DNA of 64,000 nucleotides, from the NCBI RefSeq assembly GCF_009429125.1, contig NZ_CP045529.1, positions 186,001 to 250,000 on the forward strand, in the 5' to 3' direction. Below, one piece after another: positions 25,943-33,615 of the stretch. The notes beneath the pieces are model-generated. The model was not told where the DNA came from and did not search any database. It saw only the letters and a list, made by a program, of their open reading frames with translations. The first letter of the stretch is position 1; the number at the start of each line of letters is the position of its first letter. The DNA is from Luteimicrobium xylanilyticum. GTDB lineage: Bacteria; Actinomycetota; Actinomycetes; Actinomycetales; Cellulomonadaceae. A program made the translations under genes and the position numbers.

Positions 25943-27250
25943 ATGAAGCCCCCCTGCCTGGAGCGAGCGAGGCTCGCTGACGGACGGCTCGTGGATCTCG
26001 CCCTGGACGCCTGCGGGACGACCGTCGTGGACCTCCGGGAGGCCGCCGAGAGCGGTCCCGCGACCGGCAGCGAGGAGGCGTGGACCTTCGACGGCTGGGT
26101 CGGTGCCGGCCGTCGGCTGGAACCGGGAGGCTCGGTCGACCTCGGCGGTCGCCTGGTCCTTCCGCCGTTCGTCAACGGGCACGTCCATCTCGACAAGACC
26201 TTCGTCGGTTCCCGCTGGCAGCCCTACCGGGGCGGCCCTACCGTCTCGGAGCGCGTCGCCGTCGAACGCGAGCTCCGCAACGAGGTCGACGTGCCCGTCG
26301 CCCATCGCGCGCTCGCCCTCGCCGAGGCGCTCATCGGCCAGGGCACCGGCGTTGCGCGGACCCACGTGGACGTCGACCCCGACGTACGGCTCGACCACCT
26401 CGAGGCCGTGCTCGCGCTGAGAGAGTCCCTCGGCGGTCGTCTGGACCTTCAGGTGGTGGCCTTTCCCCAGAGTGGTGTCCTCACGTCGCCCGGTGTCGCG
26501 GAGCTCCTCGACGAGGCCGTCCTCCAGGGCGCCGACGTCGTCGGTGGTCTCGACCCCCACGAGTTCGACGGAGACGCAGAGCGTCATCTCGACGCCGTGT
26601 TCGCGATCGCAGAGCGCCGGTCCGTCCCCGTCGACCTGCACCTGCACGAGCTCGGACGGCACGGCGAGCGTGCGCTCGAGCTGCTCGCCGACCGAACCGA
26701 GGCCCACGGGATGCAGGGCCTGGTCACCGTGAGCCACGCCTACGGCCTCGGCACGCTGTCTGCCGAGTCCCTCCGTCGGGTCGGCGAGCGACTCGCGCGC
26801 GCCGACGTCCGTGTCATGACCAACGGGCCGGCCGGCCCCATGCCGCCGGTCCTGCTGCTGCGCTCGCTGGGCGTGACGGTCTTCTCCGGCACGGACAACG
26901 TGCGCGACGCCTGGTGGCCTTACGGGGACGGGGACATGCTCACCGTTGCCCGCACGGTGGCATACCAGTCGGGATTCCGCCGGGACGAAGAGCTCGAGGT
27001 CGCTCTCGACCTCGTGACGGATGCGGCAGCCCACGCCCTCGCGCTGGACGGCTACGGGATCGCGCCCGGACGCCCCGCCGACCTCGTGATCCTCGAAGCC
27101 TCGTGCGCAGCCGAGGCAGTTGCCGCACCCGCTCGCCGCACGGTCGTCCGGAGCGGAACGCCGCTCACCGCTGCGACCACCCCCCTGACCCCGGCACCGC
27201 GCGCCGGGAGCATCCGACCCCAGAACCACCTCACGTCCTCGAGGAGCTGA
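25943..27250 (+). CDS. CodA-like amidohydrolase (cytosine-deaminase family)
   Basis: A 435-residue metal-dependent amidohydrolase. The CodA-type active site is complete: His80/His82 (NGHVHLDK), His233 and Glu236 (DLHLHELG), His265 (SHAYGL) and Asp318 (SGTDNVRDAWWPYGDG). The family deaminates or hydrolyses cyclic C-N bonds (cytosine, creatinine, isopropylammelide) using one Fe or Zn. Differences from CodA around the substrate loop (DNVRDAWW) leave the substrate open. It is the first gene after gntR and 1 bp upstream of the binding protein of an ABC importer, so it probably opens or deaminates the imported compound. No signal peptide: cytosolic. Start ATG 25943 has a good AAGGAGAG ribosome site. 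Confidence 0.88.
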   Translation: MKPPCLERARLADGRLVDLALDACGTTVVDLREAAESGPATGSEEAWTFDGWVGAGRRLEPGGSVDLGGRLVLPPFVNGHVHLDKTFVGSRWQPYRGGPTVSERVAVERELRNEVDVPVAHRALALAEALIGQGTGVARTHVDVDPDVRLDHLEAVLALRESLGGRLDLQVVAFPQSGVLTSPGVAELLDEAVLQGADVVGGLDPHEFDGDAERHLDAVFAIAERRSVPVDLHLHELGRHGERALELLADRTEAHGMQGLVTVSHAYGLGTLSAESLRRVGERLARADVRVMTNGPAGPMPPVLLLRSLGVTVFSGTDNVRDAWWPYGDGDMLTVARTVAYQSGFRRDEELEVALDLVTDAAAHALALDGYGIAPGRPADLVILEASCAAEAVAAPARRTVVRSGTPLTAATTPLTPAPRAGSIRPQNHLTSSRS

Positions 27251-27251
27251 C

Positions 27252-28823
27252 ATGTCACCGCACCTTCGCCCCCTGCGCCTCGGCGCGCCCGTCCTGGCCG
27301 TCGCACTACTGCTCGCCGGGTGCGCCGGCGCGGCCCAGAGCTCCCGGGAGAGCGGCGGCAGCTCCGCCGACCGCAAGGACACCGTGATCATCGGGACGGG
27401 GGCCGTGCCCCAGAGCCTCGAACCAGCGATCGCCTCCGAGGTGCAGACGGACTTCACCGTCTCCTCGATGTACGACAAGCTCGTCACCTACGACGCCGAC
27501 GGCAAGATCGTCGGCCGCCTCGCCACCTCGTGGAAGACGGGGGACGGCGGCCGATCCCTCACCCTCACGCTTCGCGACGGCGTCACCTTCCACAGCGGCA
27601 ACCCCTTCACCGCTGCGGACGTCGTCTACACGTTGGAACGCGACAAGAAGCTCGGGCTCGGCGTCGCGTCGTTCATCTCCGACCTCAAGTCCGTCAAGGC
27701 GGACGACGACACGCACGTCACGATCACCCTCACCGGCCCGAACGCGTCCTTCGTGGGCGCCCTCAGCAAGGTCTACGTCGTCGACTCCAAGCTCGTGAAG
27801 GAGCACGCGTCCGACGACCAGGGGCAGAAGTGGCTCGCGACGCACGATGCCGGCTCCGGCCCGTACGCGCTGACCTCCTACACCGCCAACCAGCGGACCG
27901 AGACCGACCGGTACAAGGGCTACTGGCAGTTCGAGAGCAGCCGCCCCGAGCACGTCGTCTACCGCTACATCCAGGAGAGCAGCACGTTGCGAGACGAGCT
28001 GACCTCGGGCGGCGTGGACGTCGCGACCGGCCTGTCGGGAACCGATCTCGACGCCGCGGAGAAGATCAGCGACGTCCAGGCGGACGATCTCCCGAGCCTC
28101 ATCGAGCTCTTCGTCATGTTCAACATGGAAGGCACCCTGACGTCCGACCCCCGGGTGCGCGAGGCGATCCAGCTCGCCTACGACTACCAGGGCCACGTCT
28201 CCTCGATCCTGAGCGGCCGTGGCAGCGTGGCGACCGGGCTCGCTGCGCCGTCAGTCGCCTGCAGGTACGACGCTGGAGCCTCGACCCAGGACGTCGCCAA
28301 GGCGAAGCAGCTCGTCGAAGAGGCCGGCGCATCGGGAAAGAGCCTCACGCTCGCCTACCAGACGACCATCCCGGAGCATGCCAAGGCCGCGACCCTGCTG
28401 CAGTCGGACCTCAAGGAGATCGGGCTGAACCTCAAGCTCAAGCCCGTCACGTACCCGGAGTACAGCCAGATGATCCAGTCGAAGGCCACGACCCCCGACC
28501 TCGGCCTGCTCTGGGACTTCCCGTACTACCCGGCGATCGGACCGATGCTCTACCGCGTCTACGACTCCGCCTTCGTCAACCAGACGAACTACAGCCGCTA
28601 CAGCAACGCCGAGGTCGACTCGCTCCTCGCCAAGGGACTGTCCGCCACCGACGAGAAGTCCGCCTGCAACGACTTCGTCGCCGCTCAGAAGCAGATCGTC
28701 GACGACCGCGTCGCGATGCCCATCTCGAACCCCGAGAACACCATCCTGCTGCGCGACGGTCTGGGCATCACGTACGACCCGACCAGCCAGCTCTTCGACG
28801 TCGGCACCCTCGTCCGCAAGTAG
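27252..28823 (+). CDS. ABC importer substrate-binding lipoprotein (family 5, DppA/OppA-type)
   Basis: A 523-residue solute receptor with lipoprotein signal (ALLLAGC, Cys near residue 25), so it is tethered outside the membrane. SBP_bac_5 features: DKLVTYDADGKIVGRLATSW, TLRDGVTFHSGNPFTAADVVYTLER, FNMEGTLTSDPRVREAIQLAYD and SNPENTILLRDGLGI near the C terminus. Family members bind peptides, nickel, opines, or other amide-rich compounds. It starts one base after the amidohydrolase stop and is followed by two permeases and two ATPases; the hairpin at 28831-28859 may set its higher expression. The ligand is presumably the island's substrate. Confidence 0.93.
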   Translation: MSPHLRPLRLGAPVLAVALLLAGCAGAAQSSRESGGSSADRKDTVIIGTGAVPQSLEPAIASEVQTDFTVSSMYDKLVTYDADGKIVGRLATSWKTGDGGRSLTLTLRDGVTFHSGNPFTAADVVYTLERDKKLGLGVASFISDLKSVKADDDTHVTITLTGPNASFVGALSKVYVVDSKLVKEHASDDQGQKWLATHDAGSGPYALTSYTANQRTETDRYKGYWQFESSRPEHVVYRYIQESSTLRDELTSGGVDVATGLSGTDLDAAEKISDVQADDLPSLIELFVMFNMEGTLTSDPRVREAIQLAYDYQGHVSSILSGRGSVATGLAAPSVACRYDAGASTQDVAKAKQLVEEAGASGKSLTLAYQTTIPEHAKAATLLQSDLKEIGLNLKLKPVTYPEYSQMIQSKATTPDLGLLWDFPYYPAIGPMLYRVYDSAFVNQTNYSRYSNAEVDSLLAKGLSATDEKSACNDFVAAQKQIVDDRVAMPISNPENTILLRDGLGITYDPTSQLFDVGTLVRK

Positions 28824-28830
28824 CAGGTCC

Positions 28831-28859
28831 GTCCGGGGGCGGCCGCGCCGCCCCCGGAC
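28831..28859 (+). terminator. Intra-operon hairpin after the binding-protein gene
   Basis: GTCCGGGGGCGGC (28831-28843) pairs perfectly with 28847-28859 around a 3-base loop, between the binding protein and the first permease. It is likely an attenuator or mRNA stabiliser that raises receptor over membrane-component expression, a common feature of ABC importer operons. Confidence 0.65.
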
Positions 28860-28880
28860 CCCACGAAGGGAGGTCTCGCA

Positions 28881-29903
28881 GTGACCCGGTTCGTGCTACG
28901 TCGTGTCGGGCTCGCCGCCCTGAGCGTGTGGGGCGTCGCGACCCTCGTGTTCTTCATGACCAAGCTCATCCCCGGTGACCCGGCACGTGTCGCGGCCGGG
29001 CGGACGGCGACTGCGGAACAGGTCGCGCAGGCGCGCGCGAGGCTCGGGCTCGACCGGCCCTTCGCCGAGCAGTACCTGCACTACCTCGGTGGCCTGGTGC
29101 ACGGTGACCTCGGCTGGTCGGCCTCGACGAAGCAGCCCGTCGCCTCCGACCTGGCGCTGGTGGTTCCCGTCACGCTCCAGCTCGTCGTCGTGACGATGGT
29201 GCTCACGGTGGCCGTGGCCGTCCCTCTGGGCACCCTGGCCGCGGTGCGGCACGGTCGTTCCGCGGACACCGTGACGCGGCTCGTCGCGATCCTGGGCGGC
29301 GGCGTGCCCGTGTTCTGGCTCGCGCTCATGCTCCAGTGGCTCCTGGCGGCGAAGCTCGGATGGGTGCCGATCTCGGGTTCCAGCGGCTTCGGCCACGCAC
29401 CCCCGGTCGTGACCGGCGCCACGCTCGTCGACTCGGTCCTCGCCGGGAGCCCGACCGACCTGGCGGACTCGGCCTGGCACCTCGTGCTCCCCGCCGTCGC
29501 GCTCAGCGCACCCTTCATGGCCGTCGTCGTCCGGAACGTCCGGTCAGCCCTGCTGGGGGTGCTCGGTACCGACTACGTCGCGTTCGCCGTCTCGAAGGGC
29601 GTCGGGCCGTGGCGTCTGGTGCGGCACCACGCCCTGCCAGCGGCCGCCGGATCGACCCTCGCCATCCTCGGGATGCAGTTCGGCTGGATGCTCGGCGCCG
29701 CGGTCCTGGTGGAGTCTGTGTTCGCGATGCCGGGCCTGGGCACGTACCTGCAGCAGGCCGTGGTCAACCAGGACACCTTCGCGGTCCTCGGGGGCGTTCT
29801 CGTCACCGGAGCCGTCTTCGTCCTCGCGGGGCTGGTCGTCGACCTGGTCCAGATGCTCATCGATCCCCGCGTCCGTGCCTCGCACCTCGGAGGTGCCGCA
29901 TGA
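28881..29903 (+). CDS. ABC importer permease (DppB-type)
   Basis: A 340-residue inner-membrane permease with six predicted helices: RFVLRRVGLAALSVWGVATLVFFMTKLIPGDPAR at the N terminus (DppB hallmark), the TMD loop FAVSKGVGPWRLVRHHALPAA (EAA-like motif contacting the ATPase) and EAA-downstream helices. It starts with GTG at 28881 with GGGAGG nine bases upstream. It pairs with the DppC-like permease, overlapping by the ATGA motif. Confidence 0.93.
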   Translation: MTRFVLRRVGLAALSVWGVATLVFFMTKLIPGDPARVAAGRTATAEQVAQARARLGLDRPFAEQYLHYLGGLVHGDLGWSASTKQPVASDLALVVPVTLQLVVVTMVLTVAVAVPLGTLAAVRHGRSADTVTRLVAILGGGVPVFWLALMLQWLLAAKLGWVPISGSSGFGHAPPVVTGATLVDSVLAGSPTDLADSAWHLVLPAVALSAPFMAVVVRNVRSALLGVLGTDYVAFAVSKGVGPWRLVRHHALPAAAGSTLAILGMQFGWMLGAAVLVESVFAMPGLGTYLQQAVVNQDTFAVLGGVLVTGAVFVLAGLVVDLVQMLIDPRVRASHLGGAA

Positions 29904-30844
29904 CCGCTTCACCCCCACGGCTCGTCCGGGAGCCTCAGGCGCCTCCGGCGAAGTCCCGACCGCATCTCCCCTGGGTAGCTCCGGGAACCGTCGGCGACGG
30001 GATCGCACGGGGGGCCCGCACCCTGCTCGGCAGGCATGCCGGCGTGCTCGACGTCGTCGGCCTCGTACTGGTGGTGCTTCTTCTGCTGGCTGCCGTGGTC
30101 GGGCCGTGGATCGCGCCGCACGACCCGTACCGGGCGGACCCCACGAGCTCGCTGCTCCCGCCCGGGCGGGAGCACCTGCTCGGTACCGACGACGCCGGGC
30201 GCGACGTCCTCTCCCGGCTGCTCGTGGGGGCCCGGAGCACCTTGCTCGCGGCGGTCGGCGTCGTCGTGGCGAGCACCTTCGTCGGGGCAGTCGTGGCGGC
30301 CGTCGCGGCGTCCGCGCCCCGTTGGCTCGACGAGGCGATCATGCGGGTCGTCGACATCTTCCTCGCCTTCCCGTCGATCGTGCTGGCCCTCGGCATCGCC
30401 GCCGCGCTCGGTCCGTCCCTCACCTCCGTCGTGGTGGCGATGGTCGTGGCGATGTGGCCGGCGACCGCACGGCTCGTCCGGGCCGTGATGCGCCAGACGA
30501 CGTCCTCGCAGTACGTCGAGGCGGCGCGTCTCACCGGCATGTCGCAGCGTCGGTTGATGAGCCGGCACGTCCTGCCCAACTCGTTCGACTCGGTGTACGT
30601 CCAGCTCGGGCTGGACATCTCGGGGGCGATCGTCCTGATCGCGGGCTTGGCCTTCCTGGGCGTGGGCGCGGCGCCGCCGAGCGCGGACTGGGGCTCGATG
30701 GTTGCGCAGGGGCGCGAGTACGTGACGACCGCTTGGTGGGTGGCACTCTTCCCAGGGCTCGCGATCACGCTGGCAGCGGTCGGCTTCGCACTCCTCGGCG
30801 ACACGCTCCGTGTCCGCCTCGACCCGACGGTGGTGCGCGCATGA
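29900..30844 (+). CDS. ABC importer permease (DppC-type)
   Basis: A 314-residue permease with an N-terminal cytosolic segment (~40 residues) then six helices: GLVLVVLLLLAAVVGPWIAPHDPY, HLLGTDDAGRDVLSRLLVGARST (DppC hallmark), the EAA loop YVEAARLTGMSQRRLMSRHVLPNSF and GAAPPSADWGSMVAQGRE. Start ATG 29900 overlaps the DppB stop (ATGA). Together with DppB, the two ATPases and the lipoprotein it makes a complete importer for the cluster's substrate. Confidence 0.93.
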   Translation: MTASPPRLVREPQAPPAKSRPHLPWVAPGTVGDGIARGARTLLGRHAGVLDVVGLVLVVLLLLAAVVGPWIAPHDPYRADPTSSLLPPGREHLLGTDDAGRDVLSRLLVGARSTLLAAVGVVVASTFVGAVVAAVAASAPRWLDEAIMRVVDIFLAFPSIVLALGIAAALGPSLTSVVVAMVVAMWPATARLVRAVMRQTTSSQYVEAARLTGMSQRRLMSRHVLPNSFDSVYVQLGLDISGAIVLIAGLAFLGVGAAPPSADWGSMVAQGREYVTTAWWVALFPGLAITLAAVGFALLGDTLRVRLDPTVVRA

Positions 30845-31755
30845 GCGGCGTGGAGCGGTGCCCGCTGCTCCGGGTCCGTGACCTCGCGGTCCGGGTCCGC
30901 GGGGTGGACGGGCCGGAGATCGTGCACGGGGTCGACCTCGACGTGCAGGTCGGGGAGCGCGTGGCGCTCGTCGGTGAGTCGGGATCGGGCAAGTCGACGG
31001 TCGCGAAGGCGCTCGTCCGGCTCGACCCGGGGGTCGAGGTCGCCGGGTCGGTCCAGTTCGACGATGCCGAGCTCGTCGGGGCTCCCGAGCGGACGCTGCG
31101 CGCCGTGCGCGGTGCTGGGATCTCGATGATCTTCCAGGACCCGATGGCCGCGCTCAACCCGGTCCGCCGGATCGTCGACCAGGTCGCGGAGCCTCTCCTG
31201 ATCCGTGGCGTCGGGCGCAGAGAGGCGGCCAGGCGCGCCGTGGAGATGCTCGACCGGCTCGGTGTCCCGCGGGCCGCGGAGCGTGCACGAAGCTACCCGA
31301 CGGAGTTCTCGGGCGGGATGCGCCAACGCGTCGTCATGGCTGCGGCGCTCGTGGGAGGACCGCAGCTTCTCGTGGCAGACGAGCCCACGACAGCGCTCGA
31401 CGTCCGCGTGCAGGAGCAGGTCCTGGACCTCGTGGTCCAGCAGTCCGACGAGCTGGGGCTCGCGGTCCTGTTCATCACGCACGACCTCGGGATCGTCGCT
31501 GGGCTCGCCGACCGTGTCGCCGTGATGCGCCACGGCCGGATCGTCGAGGACGGCCCCGTCGACAGGGTGTTCCTCGAGCCGCAGCACCCGTACACCCGCG
31601 GCCTGATCGGGGCGGTGCCACGGATCGACGCGGATCCCGGTCGGAGGCTCGCGACGGTGGCTGACAGTCTCGTCGTCGCGCGCGAGGCCCCGCCACCCGC
31701 CGGCACGAACCGCTCGCCCGCCGACCGCACCCAGCTCGATGGAGGCCGATCGTGA
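30841..31755 (+). CDS. ABC importer ATP-binding protein (DppD-type)
   Basis: A 304-residue nucleotide-binding subunit. Walker A GESGSGKST (~43-51), Q-loop FQDPMAALNPV, ABC signature FSGGMRQRV, Walker B LLVADEPTTALDV, H-loop FITHDLGI; the C-terminal DppD-type extension (QHPYTRGLIGAVPRIDADPG) follows. All motifs are intact. It overlaps both neighbours by 4 bp. Confidence 0.94.
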   Translation: MSGVERCPLLRVRDLAVRVRGVDGPEIVHGVDLDVQVGERVALVGESGSGKSTVAKALVRLDPGVEVAGSVQFDDAELVGAPERTLRAVRGAGISMIFQDPMAALNPVRRIVDQVAEPLLIRGVGRREAARRAVEMLDRLGVPRAAERARSYPTEFSGGMRQRVVMAAALVGGPQLLVADEPTTALDVRVQEQVLDLVVQQSDELGLAVLFITHDLGIVAGLADRVAVMRHGRIVEDGPVDRVFLEPQHPYTRGLIGAVPRIDADPGRRLATVADSLVVAREAPPPAGTNRSPADRTQLDGGRS

Positions 31756-32609
31756 CCCAGATGCCGGCGCACCCGCTCCTGTACGTGCAGGACCTCGTGA
31801 AGACGTTCGGCTCCGGGAGCCGGGCTCACACGGCGGTGGACCGAGTCTCGTTCGCGCTCGCCGAGGGGGAGGTCCTCGGCCTCGTCGGTGAGTCGGGCTC
31901 CGGAAAATCGACGACGCTGCGCTGCCTCATGGGGCTCGAGACGCCTGACGCCGGTGACCTCGACTACGACCGGATCGACCTGCGCAAGCCGAGCCGGACG
32001 CAGCGCCGCCGGTTCCGGCGCGAGGTCCAGCTCGTCTTCCAGGACCCGTACTCGAGCCTGGATCCGCGCATGACCGTCGGGCAGATCCTCGCGGAGCCGC
32101 TCGTGGTCTCCGGGGCCTGCCCGGCGCGCGAGCGGCGGGATCGCGTCGTCGAGACGCTCGAGCTGGTCGATCTGGGTGCCGAGCACCTGGGCCGGCACCC
32201 GCGCGACTTCTCGGGCGGGCAGCGCCAGCGGATCGCGATCGCGCGTGCTCTCGTCGTGCGGCCGCGGGTGCTCGTGTGCGACGAGCCCGTGTCCGCTCTC
32301 GACGTCTCCGTCCAGGCACAGGTGCTCAACCTGCTCAAGGACATGCAGAGTCGCCTGGGGCTGTCCGTCCTGTTCGTGGCGCACGATCTTGCCGTGGTGC
32401 GCTACCTGTGCGACCGCGTGGTGGTGCTGCGGGACGGGCGGGTGGTGGAGACCGGGACGCGTGAGGAGATCTACACGCGCCCTCGCGAGGAGTACACACG
32501 GACGCTGCTCGAGGCGGTGCCGCGCCTCGACCCGGCCGGCGAGCGGGCGCGGCGCGCGGTGCGCCTGGCACGGGCGGCGTCTCAGGGTGCAGCACAGCCG
32601 GTGGCTTGA
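31752..32609 (+). CDS. ABC importer ATP-binding protein (DppF-type)
   Basis: A 285-residue second ATPase. Walker A GESGSGKST, Q-loop FQDPYSSLDPRM, signature FSGGQRQRIAIARAL, Walker B VLVCDEPVSALDVS, H-loop FVAHDLAVV. Start GTG at 31752 overlaps the DppD stop by 4 bp. Its C terminus keeps the REEYTRTLLEAVPRLDP extension typical of this class. The stop is followed 17 bp later by the 20-bp hairpin at 32627-32670, which ends the operon. Confidence 0.94.
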   Translation: MTQMPAHPLLYVQDLVKTFGSGSRAHTAVDRVSFALAEGEVLGLVGESGSGKSTTLRCLMGLETPDAGDLDYDRIDLRKPSRTQRRRFRREVQLVFQDPYSSLDPRMTVGQILAEPLVVSGACPARERRDRVVETLELVDLGAEHLGRHPRDFSGGQRQRIAIARALVVRPRVLVCDEPVSALDVSVQAQVLNLLKDMQSRLGLSVLFVAHDLAVVRYLCDRVVVLRDGRVVETGTREEIYTRPREEYTRTLLEAVPRLDPAGERARRAVRLARAASQGAAQPVA

Positions 32610-32626
32610 CTCCGGCGTGCACGAGA

Positions 32627-32670
32627 GGCGGGGAGAGCCCGGTCCGTGGGGACCGGGCTCTCCCCGCCTC
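32627..32670. terminator. Bidirectional 20-bp terminator hairpin
   Basis: A perfect 20-bp stem (32627-32646 with 32651-32670) around the loop GTGG, between the ends of the ABC operon (plus strand) and the cysteine hydrolase gene (minus strand). Among the strongest hairpins in the window. Confidence 0.85.
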
Positions 32671-32680
32671 GTCGTGAGGG

Positions 32681-33430
32681 TCAGCGCTCGGCGGCGACCC
32701 GGTCGAGGTACGCCGTCGCCTCGGCCAGCGGCACGACGTCGCCGATCTTGGTCGAGATGTCGAACAGCGTCCACGTGTGCGCGCCCGGGAGGTGGTCGGC
32801 GACGGCCTCGGGAACGACGATCGTCCGGAAGCCGTTCGCGAGGGAGTCGGCGGCGGTCGCCCGGACGCACCCCGAGGTCACGACGCCGGTGAGGATGACG
32901 GTGTCGACACCGGCGTCGTGCAGCACGGTCGACAGGTAGGTGTGGGCGAACGCACTCGACTGGGTCTTGACGACGAGGTGCTCGCCTTCCTCGACGGTGA
33001 GCGACGGGTGCAGCTCGGTCGCGACGCTGCCGACGGCGAGAGTGTCGCTACCGGGGAACTTCCGCGCCATGCCTGTCGCGGAGACGAGGCCGCGGGCTGT
33101 CGACTGGTAGGCCTGCGTCGTGAAGATCACGGGCACGCCGGCGGCGCGGGCATGGGCGAGGAGCTCGTTGGTGGCGGCGATCGCCTCCTCGGCGCCCGGG
33201 CAGTAGGCCGCGTAGCCGGGCTCGGTCCAGAACCGGGCGAGGTCGATGACGACGATCGCCGGCCGGGAGCCGAATCCGACCGCGGCCCACTTGCGCTCGG
33301 TGGCGTCGCGCCACTGCCCGAGAAGCTCGACGACCTCGGTCATCTTCGCCTCGATCTGCTCGGCGAGCTGCTCGCCTGGCTCCAGGGGGGCCGTGGCGTC
33401 GGCGGACAGCTTCGGGGTGACAGCGGTCAT
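32681..33430 (-). CDS. Isochorismatase-fold cysteine hydrolase, N-carbamoylsarcosine amidase-like
   Basis: A 249-residue alpha/beta hydrolase of the cysteine hydrolase class. Catalytic Asp63 (VIDLARF), Lys155 (VVKTQSSAF) and Cys188 (VTSGCVRATAAD) are all present. The N-terminal helix and SRPAIVVIDLARFWTEPGYAAYCPG, plus the C-terminal FDISTKIGDVVPLAEATAYLD, closely follow the layout I recall for Arthrobacter N-carbamoylsarcosine amidohydrolase, rather than nicotinamidase or isochorismatase. That enzyme hydrolyses a ureido group to CO2, ammonia and an amine. Function here is inferred: it probably hydrolyses a carbamoyl intermediate made by an upstream ring-opening enzyme. It is transcribed toward the ABC operon, from a promoter region shared with the M24 gene. 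Confidence 0.88.
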   Translation of the reverse strand: MTAVTPKLSADATAPLEPGEQLAEQIEAKMTEVVELLGQWRDATERKWAAVGFGSRPAIVVIDLARFWTEPGYAAYCPGAEEAIAATNELLAHARAAGVPVIFTTQAYQSTARGLVSATGMARKFPGSDTLAVGSVATELHPSLTVEEGEHLVVKTQSSAFAHTYLSTVLHDAGVDTVILTGVVTSGCVRATAADSLANGFRTIVVPEAVADHLPGAHTWTLFDISTKIGDVVPLAEATAYLDRVAAER

Positions 33431-33471
33431 ACGGGAAGTCCCTTCTCGCGAAGCCTCCGCACATCGAAGGC

Positions 33472-33489
33472 CAGTTGGTATACCAACTG
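33472..33489. promoter_or_regulatory. 18-bp perfect palindrome, probable GntR operator
   Basis: CAGTTGGTATACCAACTG is fully self-complementary. It lies 42 bp upstream of the cysteine hydrolase start and shares TATACCA with the sites at 25906-25912 and 33587-33593. TGGTATACCA resembles the short palindromes bound by FadR/FCD-type GntR proteins. Confidence 0.7.
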
Positions 33490-33577
33490 TCGCACCAGGT
33501 GGTCAGTGACTCCAGCGGTTGGTCGCGACTTTTACGCGGAAGTAACAGGATCGACCTTCGCGGGAAACGGTCGTTTT

Positions 33578-33593
33578 GGCATTCTGCATACCA
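33578..33593 (+). promoter_or_regulatory. Promoter/operator of the M24-TIM-oxidase operon
   Basis: GGCATTCTGCATACCA matches the site at 25898-25913 except for one base. CATACC can be the -10, placing the transcript start near 33599, followed by AGGAGG at 33605-33610, five bases before ATG 33616. ATACCAAC is identical to half of the palindrome at 33472-33489. Confidence 0.5.
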
Positions 33594-33615
33594 ACAGCCC
33601 CGACAGGAGGACCTG

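Noticed and set aside
26940-27128. Short minus-strand frame inside the amidohydrolase gene
   Set aside because: Arg/Gly-rich shadow without start context.
22754-27487. Very long minus-strand open frame of ~1577 codons
   Set aside because: It runs through the esterase gene in another frame and is antisense to the gntR and amidohydrolase genes. It lacks coherent motifs and reflects the rarity of stops in GC-rich DNA.
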